From assembly GCF_027497995.1 (NCBI RefSeq), contig NZ_JAODBT010000004.1, positions 62,001 to 126,000 on the forward strand: a DNA stretch of 64,000 nucleotides, given 5' to 3'. Shown in pieces: positions 1 through 7,050 of the stretch (positions are counted from its first letter, which is position 1; every line of letters starts with the position of its first letter). Both the position numbers and the translations under genes were made by a program. Source of the stretch: Stenotrophomonas sp. Iso1. Lineage in GTDB: Bacteria > Pseudomonadota > Gammaproteobacteria > Xanthomonadales > Xanthomonadaceae. Below the pieces are notes generated by a model, which was not told where the DNA came from, searched no databases, and saw only the letters and a program-made list of their open reading frames with translations.

Positions 1-137
1 TCGAACGGCACTTCGCGGCCCATGTACAGGCCTTCCTCGCCATCCTGCGCCGCATCCACTGCGAAACCTTCGCGCTTCAGGCGGGCTGCAAGGGTTTCCC
101 GCAGCGGGGCTTCGTCTTCAACCAGAAGGATACGCAT
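1..137 (-). CDS. Two-component response regulator, N-terminal part (cut by window edge)
   Basis: The first 45 residues of a receiver domain are visible, starting MRILLVEDEAPLRETLAARL. The ILLVEDE strand carries the acidic pair that binds magnesium next to the phosphorylated Asp. The Asp itself and the output domain lie outside the window, so the family (PhoP/QseB/OmpR-like) is only inferred. The gene lies downstream of a PepSY-like exported protein on the same strand with a 72-bp gap. Such pairs are common near PhoPQ-type systems, so both may be one transcript. Confidence 0.85.
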   Translation of the reverse strand, partial: MRILLVEDEAPLRETLAARLKREGFAVDAAQDGEEGLYMGREVPF

Positions 138-209
138 GAACTCTCCCTAGTAACTTGGGCCGGCTAGACGCCGGCGTTTGTATGCGGAACGCGGAACAAC
201 TATCGCTGT

Positions 210-590
210 TCAGGAGTTATCGCCGCGTGGTGGCAACTCTGCCCGGGGGCCGCGCGGACCTGAGCGGCTGGGCTGAGGATCGTCCATATAACGCACACGT
301 CCCCGGTCATCCATGTACTTGACACGATTGATGTCGCGGCCGTCATAGGGCACGCGTTCGGCGCCCAGAATGCGGCCACCGGTCTCGCGCTGCACGCGGC
401 GTACCGCGTCGGACAACGAACGACCTTGCTCCTGACGCGCCACCCGCTCGGCGCCAACTTCCGGCGGCCCGCGCACGATTTCCTGCGGACGGGCCTGCTG
501 CTGGGCCGTGGCTGCAACCACGCCGGGGCCAACCACGATCAACGTGGCGACAAGAGCAGTGAGCAGACGGCGGTGCTGGAGCGGGTGCAT
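210..590 (-). CDS. Exported PepSY-like small protein
   Basis: This is a 126-residue protein with a hydrophobic N-terminal segment (residues 8-30) ending near ATAQ, which looks like a cleavable signal peptide. Residues 58-103 (SLSDAVRRVQRETGG, then ILGAERVPYDGRD and RVRYM) have the alternating helix/strand look of a PepSY domain. The C-terminus is rich in Pro and Arg. I chose the ATG at 590 because the signal peptide starts there; an upstream start would add 12 residues. PepSY proteins next to response-regulator genes often modulate envelope sensing or periplasmic proteases. That role is inferred from context only. Confidence 0.65.
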   Translation of the reverse strand: MHPLQHRRLLTALVATLIVVGPGVVAATAQQQARPQEIVRGPPEVGAERVARQEQGRSLSDAVRRVQRETGGRILGAERVPYDGRDINRVKYMDDRGRVRYMDDPQPSRSGPRGPRAELPPRGDNS

Positions 591-851
591 GGGGGTGATC
601 CTAGCGGACTGCGAGGCTACGTTCAAAATTCGTAAAAGCCGCCGTTCAAACTCTACGTCGACCCGAGCGAAATCAAGGCAAATTCTTGATTTTTAGGGGT
701 GAATCCGATCTGAACTCCGCCACTGTACACCCGCCCCGTTCAGCAAATTGGCCGGACAAATGCGTGCCACCAGCCTTTGCGACACCCGCCTGTTCAGCAT
801 TGCCGGAGGGTTTTGGACTGTGCTGATACAGGGCGTTCGAGCCTGACCGGC
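591..851. other. Intergenic gap between PepSY-like gene and dusA
   Basis: This stretch of about 260 bp lies upstream of the PepSY-like gene and downstream of dusA, both on the minus strand. An AT-richer patch around 645-715 is the likely site of the promoter for the PepSY/regulator unit. I see no clear hairpin, tRNA or small reading frame. Confidence 0.4.
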
Positions 852-1844
852 TCAGGCAACCCGTGCCGCCTGCATCCGGGTGACCTGCAGCGCCTGTTCC
901 AGCAAGGCCCAGCCAGCGCCGGGCCGGTGCGCGCCTTCGCTGAGAATCTGGCGGAACGCGCGCCCGCCGGGCTGCCCGTGGAACAAACCGAGCAGGTGTC
1001 GGGTGATGTGCTTGAGCGCCAACCCGCTCTCCAGCCGCGCCTCGATGTAGGGGCGCATTTCGACCAACAGGGCTTCGCGCGAGAGCAGCGCCATGCCGGT
1101 CTGGGCCGCTTCCAACGCGTGCAGCACGTAGGGGTCGTGATAGGCCGCACGGCCAAGCATCACCCCATCCAGCTGCTGCATGTGCTCCTGCGCGGCCTGC
1201 ACGGTCGCGATGCCGCCGTTGAGCACCACCGGCAGCGACGGCCGGTCCTGCTTCAGGCGGTAGGCCCAGTCATAGCGCAGCGGCGGGATTTCGCGGTTTT
1301 CCTTGGGCGACAAGCCCTTGAGCCAGGCGTTGCGGGCATGCACCACCACCATTGCCGCACCGGCCTGCACCTGCCGATCAACAAAGGCGGCGAACAGGTC
1401 GTAGTCGTTGTCCTCATCCACACCCAGCCGGCATTTGACCGTAACCGGGATATCGACCGCGGCAACCATCGCCGCCACGCATTCGGCCACCAACGCCGGC
1501 TCGCGCATCAGGCAGGCGCCAAAGCGCCCGGCCTGCACGCGGTCAGACGGACACCCGCAGTTGAGGTTGACCTCCGCATAGCCCCAGTCGGCGGCAATGC
1601 GCGCGGCCTGCGCCAGCGCTGCTGGTTCACTGCCCCCCAACTGCAGGGCAAGCGGTTGCTCGGCGGCATCAAAACCCAACAGGCGCTCACGGTCACCGTG
1701 GATCACTGCATTGGCATGCACCATCTCGGTATACAGCCGTGCGCCCGGCGCCAGGATGCGGTGAAACACCCGGCAATGCCGGTCCGTCCAATCCATCATG
1801 GGGGCAACGCATAGGCGCATCCCGCTCAAACCCTTTACTTTCAT
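852..1844 (-). CDS. dusA: tRNA-dihydrouridine synthase A, chimeric 5' end at a phage attachment site
   Basis: DusA is an FMN-dependent TIM-barrel enzyme that reduces uridine to dihydrouridine at positions 20/20a of the tRNA D-loop. The N-terminus RLCVAPMMDWTDRHCR and the active-site segment NLNCGCPSDRV (catalytic Cys in GCP, about residue 98) are diagnostic, and 330 residues is normal length. I chose the ATG at 1844 because the related fragment ending at 37109 begins at the same codon; a TTG at 1859 and an ATG at 1820 are alternatives. The first codons and the upstream region lie in the integrated element, so the present promoter and start are probably phage-supplied. The gene looks intact. 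Confidence 0.95.
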   Translation of the reverse strand: MKVKGLSGMRLCVAPMMDWTDRHCRVFHRILAPGARLYTEMVHANAVIHGDRERLLGFDAAEQPLALQLGGSEPAALAQAARIAADWGYAEVNLNCGCPSDRVQAGRFGACLMREPALVAECVAAMVAAVDIPVTVKCRLGVDEDNDYDLFAAFVDRQVQAGAAMVVVHARNAWLKGLSPKENREIPPLRYDWAYRLKQDRPSLPVVLNGGIATVQAAQEHMQQLDGVMLGRAAYHDPYVLHALEAAQTGMALLSREALLVEMRPYIEARLESGLALKHITRHLLGLFHGQPGGRAFRQILSEGAHRPGAGWALLEQALQVTRMQAARVA

Positions 1845-1968
1845 ATATTTACTCTGCAAATCCGCACCTAAAGGTGCCCGATAACTCCCGGCTTTTCCCA
1901 GCTTTTCCCATTCATCTGTACCATCCGCGTACCAAGAATGACCTGGTACATCAAGGACGGGTACAGCG
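1782..1968. repeat. Left attachment region, imperfect repeat of 37048-37231
   Basis: This stretch covers the dusA start codons and the leader up to the integrase ATG. It resembles 37048-37231 along its length: shared blocks include TCCATCAT, AATCCGCACC, GTGCCCGATAAC, CCCATTCATCTGTACCA and CGCGTACCAAGAATGACCTG. The 12-bp core TCCAATCCATCA is at 1787-1798. The two copies differ at many positions inside the dusA codons, so they come from separate element ends and are not a recent perfect duplication. Confidence 0.75.
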
Positions 1969-3045
1969 ATGGCAACTCTTCAATCACGCAACGGCAAATG
2001 GCGCGCCATTGTGCGCCGTAAGGGCCACACGACACAGAGCCGGACGTTCCCTACCAAGACCGCCGCCAAGACATGGGCCGACCGTATCGAACGCGAAATG
2101 GCCGACATGGAGGCGCGCGGCGGCACACCAGGAGAGAGCACCACCATCGGTGAACTGATCGACTGGCGCATAGACACCTTGGGCAGCGTCAAGGCAGTGA
2201 CCAAAACCCACACGGGAAACCTGACGCGATTGCGTGAAGGACTGGGCGAAATCGTGGCCCGACGCCTTACGTCCACCGAGATCATCGAGTACACACGCCG
2301 GCGAGTCCAAGGCGAACACATGATGGCCAACGGCCTCATTATCCCTGCTTGCTCCCCAGCAACCATGAACGTCGAGTTGGGATACCTCTCGGAGCTGCTG
2401 AAACTAGCCGCGCCATTGAAAGGTGTGAAACTGACCAGCGATCCAGTTGCCGAAGCACGCCCCGTGTTGCGCCTACTTCGCCTCGTCGGCAAGTCCAAGC
2501 GCCGAGATAGGCGACCAACTGACGACGAGCTGCAGCAGCTGCGGCAGCTGTTCGCCGCCGCAGCATGGCGGTCACAGATACCGATGGTGGACATCATCGA
2601 TTTCGCCATCCTCACAGCAAAGCGCGAGGGGGAAATCACACGCCTGCTGTGGTCGGATCTGGATGCAAAAACACGAACTGCATTACTACGCGATGCCAAG
2701 CATCCACGCCAAAAGAGCGGCAATCACAAACGATTCCCCCTGCTCGGTGAGGCCTGGGAGATAGTTCAGCGCCAGCCACAACGGGATGGCGAGGATAGGA
2801 TCTTCCCGTACAACACGTCCTCGGTCGGAACTGCCTTTACGCGCGCGTGTATCCGCCTGGCCATCCAAAACCTGCATTTCCATGATCTGCGCCATGAAGC
2901 GACGTCGCGCCTGTTCGAGCAGGGCTACGACATCCCCGAAGTGGCCGCAGTCACCCTGCATGAATCATGGAACGAGCTGAAGCGGTATACACAGCTACGT
3001 CCAGAGTCGTTGCATCGCCCCCTCCCAGAGGAATCCACCGAATGA
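1969..3045 (+). CDS. int: Tyrosine site-specific recombinase (dusA-type integrase)
   Basis: This 358-residue tyrosine recombinase has an N-terminal arm-binding region (MATLQSRNGKWRAIVRRKGH), a core-binding helical region (about 60-170) and a catalytic domain. Catalytic residues are visible: Arg219 (AKREGEITRL), His305 and Arg308 (HDLRHEATSRL), His331 (LHESWNEL) and nucleophile Tyr340 (KRYTQL). A family of integrases that targets the dusA 5' end is known, and the position here fits it. The gene diverges from dusA. Its stop overlaps the start of the next gene (ATGA at 3042), suggesting the two are translated together. A truncated relative lies at 37232. Confidence 0.95.
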   Translation: MATLQSRNGKWRAIVRRKGHTTQSRTFPTKTAAKTWADRIEREMADMEARGGTPGESTTIGELIDWRIDTLGSVKAVTKTHTGNLTRLREGLGEIVARRLTSTEIIEYTRRRVQGEHMMANGLIIPACSPATMNVELGYLSELLKLAAPLKGVKLTSDPVAEARPVLRLLRLVGKSKRRDRRPTDDELQQLRQLFAAAAWRSQIPMVDIIDFAILTAKREGEITRLLWSDLDAKTRTALLRDAKHPRQKSGNHKRFPLLGEAWEIVQRQPQRDGEDRIFPYNTSSVGTAFTRACIRLAIQNLHFHDLRHEATSRLFEQGYDIPEVAAVTLHESWNELKRYTQLRPESLHRPLPEESTE

Positions 3046-3569
3046 ATCTTTACAGGGGCATGAGTGAGTCAGAATACAAATCGCGCCTAGGTCTGACTCG
3101 CAGGAGCGATAGAGTTGCCGAGCAACTGTATGCCGGGGAAACAAAGGTGGGGGCCGGCGATACGCATATCACCATAGGAGGACCATCTCTGGGAAACGCG
3201 CTGAGCATGCACACTATCGATAGCCCATACTTTGCGCTCGCACTATTGTCGTTTAGTTCTTCGTTTGACGTAGCCGCGTACTACGCGCTTCAGAGGCGCT
3301 GGGACACCGAGCAATTTGGAATCGTAGTCGAGACGAACGCCCAACTTCTCAAGGCCGCAGGGATTCCAGCAGTGTCCAATATGGACCGGCATCCTTGGGA
3401 ACAAGAAATCTCACTTGTAATGCAGGAACACGCAACGCTCCCGGACAATTCAATCGCTCGGGAGCATTGGATTGATCTCCAGCAGCTTCGCAAGAGTGCA
3501 TCAGCACTGAGCCATAAGTGGTCACACACCACGGGGGTGCCACAATTCCTAGAGAATGTCGGGTACTAG
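3042..3569 (+). CDS. Candidate mono-ADP-ribosyltransferase-like protein
   Basis: I recognise no named family in this 175-residue protein. Three motifs in order fit the R-S-E signature of ADP-ribosyltransferases: Arg5 in NLYRGMS, a Ser-rich strand with following alanines at 70-83 (SFSSSFDVAAYYAL), and E-Q-E at 120-122 (PWEQEISLV). Spacing between motifs (about 65 and 50 residues) suits that fold. No signal peptide or membrane segment is seen. It starts inside the integrase stop codon (ATGA), so it is probably expressed with the integrase. It could modify host proteins or nucleic acids, or act as a lysogeny-encoded toxin or anti-phage factor. The fold is inferred from motifs only. Confidence 0.5.
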   Translation: MNLYRGMSESEYKSRLGLTRRSDRVAEQLYAGETKVGAGDTHITIGGPSLGNALSMHTIDSPYFALALLSFSSSFDVAAYYALQRRWDTEQFGIVVETNAQLLKAAGIPAVSNMDRHPWEQEISLVMQEHATLPDNSIAREHWIDLQQLRKSASALSHKWSHTTGVPQFLENVGY

Positions 3570-3682
3570 TTCGAGGGAAAGCTGCACGACACTGCTCGCG
3601 GGCCTCTCTAGAAAGTTAAGCGGTCCTCAAGCACAGCCCCTCCCCCGGAAGGGAGCGACGAACCTTACAGGCGGATCTGCCG

Positions 3683-4411
3683 ATGACAACATTGTTGAAC
3701 CACAAAGCTCTCGAATATTTTTTTGGCCACCATTTCAATGCCGAAATGGCTATGGACACTGCTTCGCATCTACCCGACATCGAAATCTTGGCGCTGGAGC
3801 TGAGCGAGTCAATTAGGCTGGGCACGCCCCACTTCGGCCTTCAGTTGATCTGCCACCTCGATGTGGACTCCGGCGCGATGATGATCATCGTGACACGCGA
3901 TGCCACTTCATTGAGTGGCATCAGCTTTTTCATTGAGAGCCAGCATCGAGTATTCGGTGGGCAAACGTTGCTATGCGTCCCGCTGGCATTCTGTTCTTCG
4001 TTCTACGAGCCATCAGGTGATCACACCGTATACCGTCATACCTACAAGCGCCCGCTCTTTGACACGGCGGAAATTCAAGAGGTAATGACCAACGGCAGTG
4101 ACATGGAGAAGCTCAAAGCTTTCATGTTTACCAAGTCGCGCGATGGCTATGAAACGATCAAGGGTATGAGCTACGTGGGGATTACCCGTCGCTCATGGCA
4201 GAAGCGATACATGGAGCATGTACAAAGCGCTCAAGAAAAGCTTTCGTCTACCCGTTTCCATAACGCCATCCGTGCGATGCAGGGGCAAGAGGTGATTTGC
4301 GTTCACGATGTATCTTCATACGGGTTGAGCAAGGAAGCTGCCAAAGCGTACGAGTCCTCACTAATTAAGTCTTCGACTCTTTGGCCGCGTGGATTGAACA
4401 TGAAGCCCTAG
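3683..4411 (+). CDS. GIY-YIG-like nuclease-domain protein
   Basis: This 242-residue protein has an uncharacterised N-terminal part (1-150). Residues 161-242 resemble a GIY-YIG nuclease: GMSYVGITRR for the two signature strands, Arg175 and His179 in KRYMEH, a helix with FHNAIRAM, then Glu224 (YESSLIK) and an Asn near the end (RGLNM). These match the Tyr, Arg, His, Glu and Asn positions expected in the domain. The first Tyr of the motif is degenerate, so activity is uncertain. Base composition is lower in GC than the phage structural genes, suggesting separate acquisition. It lies in the accessory arm after the ART-like gene. Confidence 0.55.
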   Translation: MTTLLNHKALEYFFGHHFNAEMAMDTASHLPDIEILALELSESIRLGTPHFGLQLICHLDVDSGAMMIIVTRDATSLSGISFFIESQHRVFGGQTLLCVPLAFCSSFYEPSGDHTVYRHTYKRPLFDTAEIQEVMTNGSDMEKLKAFMFTKSRDGYETIKGMSYVGITRRSWQKRYMEHVQSAQEKLSSTRFHNAIRAMQGQEVICVHDVSSYGLSKEAAKAYESSLIKSSTLWPRGLNMKP

Positions 4412-4451
4412 TGCCCTGAAAAAGTGCAGCGCCGCATCGAAGGATTTCCCC

Positions 4452-4787
4452 GTGCAACTCCCTCCTAACTTCGAGATCCGCCCTTGGATGGAAGGCCCCG
4501 GCGTGTTGCTGCGCGGACGCTTGATTGCCTTCGTTACACCACTTCCTACCGGCAGAGCGAGATCCGAGCGGAATGTCGGGAACCTCCACCTGTCCAGCGA
4601 GTTCCACGACGACGTCGATGCCGGCGTTCGCTTTCTCTGTGCCTGGGTGGCCAAGTGGCATGCGCGCATCGAGGAGACCTACGACGGGCTGAGTTCCGGC
4701 ATAGCGCCCGGCACCCTTCCGCCGTCTGAGCGGCCGCCATCACCTCCCTCACAGAGCCGTCGTCGCCCGAGGCGATCAAACGAGTGA
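4452..4787 (+). CDS. Hypothetical phage protein
   Basis: A 111-residue protein from a GTG start. The N-terminal two thirds (MQLPPNFEIRPWMEGPGVLL, then a strand-rich part and VRFLCAWVAKWHARIEE) looks like a compact domain. The tail is Pro/Ser/Arg-rich (PPSERPPSPPSQSRRRPRRS) and probably disordered or nucleic-acid contacting. I recognise no family. It follows the GIY-YIG-like gene by 40 bp and precedes a long AT-rich repeat region. Codon use is normal for the host. Confidence 0.5.
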   Translation: MQLPPNFEIRPWMEGPGVLLRGRLIAFVTPLPTGRARSERNVGNLHLSSEFHDDVDAGVRFLCAWVAKWHARIEETYDGLSSGIAPGTLPPSERPPSPPSQSRRRPRRSNE

Positions 4788-5412
4788 GCGAAGGTGCGCC
4801 AGTGAGGCCGGACAGCTTTCCAACCCTTTATAGAGAATTTTTCGGAACGGGCAGGGGATTGGGTAATTAAGGTAATCACCCACAAGGAAGAAGGCATTAT
4901 TCCTTATAAAACATATACTTATATAAACTTATCAAAGGTAACAATAGGGTAATGATGCGGTAATCAGATTACCTTTTTAGAGGGTAATCTTTTGATCGAT
5001 AGCAATCCTTATAAATCAATGACATAACTTTCAGCCTCCAAGAAAATTACCTGAAGTTACCTGCAAAGGTAATCTTCAATCTCCCTTTCGCATCAAATAC
5101 TTACACCGTCTTTTCGGCTAAAATTACCTTGTTACCTGTTCCCCGACCCGAGCCGAAAAATCTTGCCTTCGCCGCCTCCGCACGTAAGCGGCATGGAGGC
5201 GCCCTCACAGCAGCCCACCGCCGCAGGGATCCGCAGGGTTGGCGCGATGCTGGAAACCCCATCAATCGCCATACAGGGCCGCTCCCGACCGCTACTGCAG
5301 GGGGTGCAGGAAAAGTGCCCCATGAAGCCCGCAGGCGTGGCGGGGAGACGAGTGCGCGCGCCGGGATGCACCAGAGCTGTGCTAGGGGGCGCGGTTCGGC
5401 CATACTTCCCTC
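4788..5412. other. 625-bp gene-free region upstream of the methylase cassette
   Basis: From about 4830 to 5130 the sequence is strikingly AT-rich for this genome and holds the GGTAAT/ATTACC array. From 5140 to 5400 it returns to high GC with no convincing coding signal. The region probably holds the promoter and control sites of the operon starting at 5413. A replication or partition role is also possible. Confidence 0.6.
4862..5136. repeat. Array of twelve GGTAAY/RTTACC hexamers
   Basis: Forward copies (GGTAAT or GGTAAC) start at 4862, 4871, 4937, 4948, 4959, 4983 and 5068. Reverse copies (ATTACC or GTTACC) start at 4968, 5046, 5056, 5123 and 5131. Neighbouring same-strand copies are 8-11 bp apart, about one helical turn. 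The pair AGATTACC (4966-4973) and GGTAATCT (4983-4990) is a perfect 8-bp inverted repeat. Extended forms often read GGTAATC. Iteron-like clusters of this kind usually bind a regulator, replication initiator or partition protein; which applies here is not known. Confidence 0.7.
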
Positions 5413-6318
5413 ATGGAAGTGAAGGGGAAGCACCATCAGATGGAACTGAGGGCCAAGGTTGAGCAGATCCTGGACCGGCAGCCCACGCAGGCTCGGTCCG
5501 CCAGAGCGGGCGCGTTGCCCCCAGGTGTGCTCCCCTTTCTCAAGTGGGCGGGCGGCAAAAGATGGTTGATGCCTCTTGCACTAGAGCTACAGGGGCGCTG
5601 CGAAGGCACGTATATCGAGCCCTTTCTGGGCAGTGGGGCCATGTTCTTTGGACTTAGGCCGGCGCGCGCGCTCCTGTCGGACAGCAACGCCGAACTCGTA
5701 GAGACCTATAGAGCGATCGCCAGCGACTGGCGCGCAGTGCGACGCAAACTCGCCCACCACGACAGGCTCCACACAGCGGATTACTACTACATGATCCGGG
5801 CAAGCCGCCCGACATCCGTCGTCGGGCGCGCTGCAAAGTTCATTTATTTGAACCGAACATGTTGGAATGGGCTTTATCGCGTAAACCGAGCGGGCATTTT
5901 CAATACACCTATCGGAACCAAGAAGCGCGCAATCTTGGAGAGCGACGATTTCGAGTCGGTTGCTCGACTCTTAGAGGGCGTTGATATTCAAGCGGGCGAC
6001 TTCGAGAAGCAAATCGACCGCGCAGGTGCTGGAGATCTGGTCTTCGCCGACCCCCCCTACACGGTCCGCCACCAGTTCAATGGTTTCATCAAGTACAACG
6101 AGCAGCTGTTTTCATGGGCCGACCAAGAGCGCCTCCGTGATGCTTTGCACAGAGCAAAGATGCGGGGCGCCGTAGTGATGTGTACCAATGCCGACCACGC
6201 TAGTATCCGGGAACTGTATGAAGGTGACTTCAGGTTGTTCCCTTTGTCGCGCTACAGTGCCATCGCAGGTACGGGGGGTGTGCGTGGAAATTACGCAGAA
6301 ATTTTAGCAATAGGCTAG
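5413..6318 (+). CDS. Dam-type (D12 class) DNA adenine methyltransferase
   Basis: An N6-adenine methyltransferase of 301 residues. The order is typical of the alpha/D12 class: FLKWAGGKRWL (42-52), the AdoMet-binding loop EPFLGSGAMFF (69-79), LSDSNAELV (88-95), the conserved FIYLNRTCWNGLYRVNRAG block and catalytic FADPPY (211-216). Most relatives modify GATC, but the target here cannot be read from sequence. The N-terminus is about 35 residues longer than E. coli Dam; ATG 5440 is an alternative start. It is first in a tight operon with a membrane protein (15-bp gap) and a DGQHR protein. No matching restriction enzyme is present, so it is either an orphan phage methylase or part of a composite system. 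Confidence 0.9.
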   Translation: MEVKGKHHQMELRAKVEQILDRQPTQARSARAGALPPGVLPFLKWAGGKRWLMPLALELQGRCEGTYIEPFLGSGAMFFGLRPARALLSDSNAELVETYRAIASDWRAVRRKLAHHDRLHTADYYYMIRASRPTSVVGRAAKFIYLNRTCWNGLYRVNRAGIFNTPIGTKKRAILESDDFESVARLLEGVDIQAGDFEKQIDRAGAGDLVFADPPYTVRHQFNGFIKYNEQLFSWADQERLRDALHRAKMRGAVVMCTNADHASIRELYEGDFRLFPLSRYSAIAGTGGVRGNYAEILAIG

Positions 6319-6333
6319 AACGGAGATCAGGGA

Positions 6334-7047
6334 ATGACGCCGCAACCGAACCCCAGCCCTACGACTGGGCCGAGCCGATGGGATATTTTCGTTTCTAGCT
6401 GCCAACGGAAATTTGGCCGAATTCCAATTGTCGGACCATTAACAAATTGCACTGTCAAGAATCACGTGGACTCATTAAAAGAGTTCTCAATTACGATTCT
6501 GTTCGGCACGGCCACGTTCTGGGTCACAGCGATCTTTCTTAAGGCGTTCTTGGTCAACAAGGGGAAAAGCAACAGCGCTATCCTTGAATCGACTGTCAGC
6601 ACTGGCCAGCTCTTCATCTTCGCCGTCGGCATGCTGGGACCAATCCTACTTGCCTCTGCGGAAGACCCGGATACCAGTAAGCAATTTCCTGGGCGAACCT
6701 ATCACTTTGCATTGATCCTGCTCCTCGGGGTACTAGCTTCGGGCTTCTATGCTTTTGTCCTAGCCTCCCGTGAAACGCAAGCAGCCGGATTGTTTGATTC
6801 ACAGTTCCTGTATCGAGCTTCCATTTGCATCGCGCTCGTCGTTGTAGTGATGAGATACCTCACCACTGTTTATCGAAAGAGTACGGCAAGCTTCAACGCG
6901 GAAGAGAGCCTCAAAGAACCCGTGAACGACTTCGCTGCGGCGTTCAATGCCCGCCACCCTGCAGAGGAAGCGGCGGACGCCCCCCCCCTCAGGAATGACG
7001 CAGCAGATGACATGACCGCTCGGTTTAACAGCAGGAACGGGGGATAA
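6334..7047 (+). CDS. Four-helix membrane protein of the methylase/DGQHR cassette
   Basis: A 237-residue protein of no family I recognise. Four hydrophobic segments are visible at about residues 53-74, 91-108, 122-145 and 157-180. They are flanked by an N-terminal cytoplasmic-looking region with Cys18 and a charged C-terminal tail (180-237) with the near-repeat FAAAFNARHP and MTARFNSRNG. It is sandwiched between the methylase and the DGQHR gene (gaps 15 and 3 bp) and is surely co-transcribed. A membrane component in a DNA-modification cassette is unusual for phage maintenance genes and hints at an effector or exclusion role. That is inference. Confidence 0.75.
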   Translation: MTPQPNPSPTTGPSRWDIFVSSCQRKFGRIPIVGPLTNCTVKNHVDSLKEFSITILFGTATFWVTAIFLKAFLVNKGKSNSAILESTVSTGQLFIFAVGMLGPILLASAEDPDTSKQFPGRTYHFALILLLGVLASGFYAFVLASRETQAAGLFDSQFLYRASICIALVVVVMRYLTTVYRKSTASFNAEESLKEPVNDFAAAFNARHPAEEAADAPPLRNDAADDMTARFNSRNGG

Positions 7048-7050
7048 ACA

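Noticed and set aside
777..1814. Long plus-strand reading frame
   Set aside because: It is antisense to dusA; the minus-strand protein has clear DusA motifs, while this frame is rich in His/Arg/Gly with no domain, as expected in high-GC shadow frames.
4862..5136. CRISPR array
   Set aside because: Repeated units are only 6-9 bp, on both strands, with 2-65 bp between them; CRISPR repeats are longer and in one direction, and no cas genes are present.
5163..5462. Possible gene between the repeat array and the methylase
   Set aside because: Frames here have no ribosome-binding site, overlap the methylase start and show no secondary-structure pattern; treated as leader sequence.
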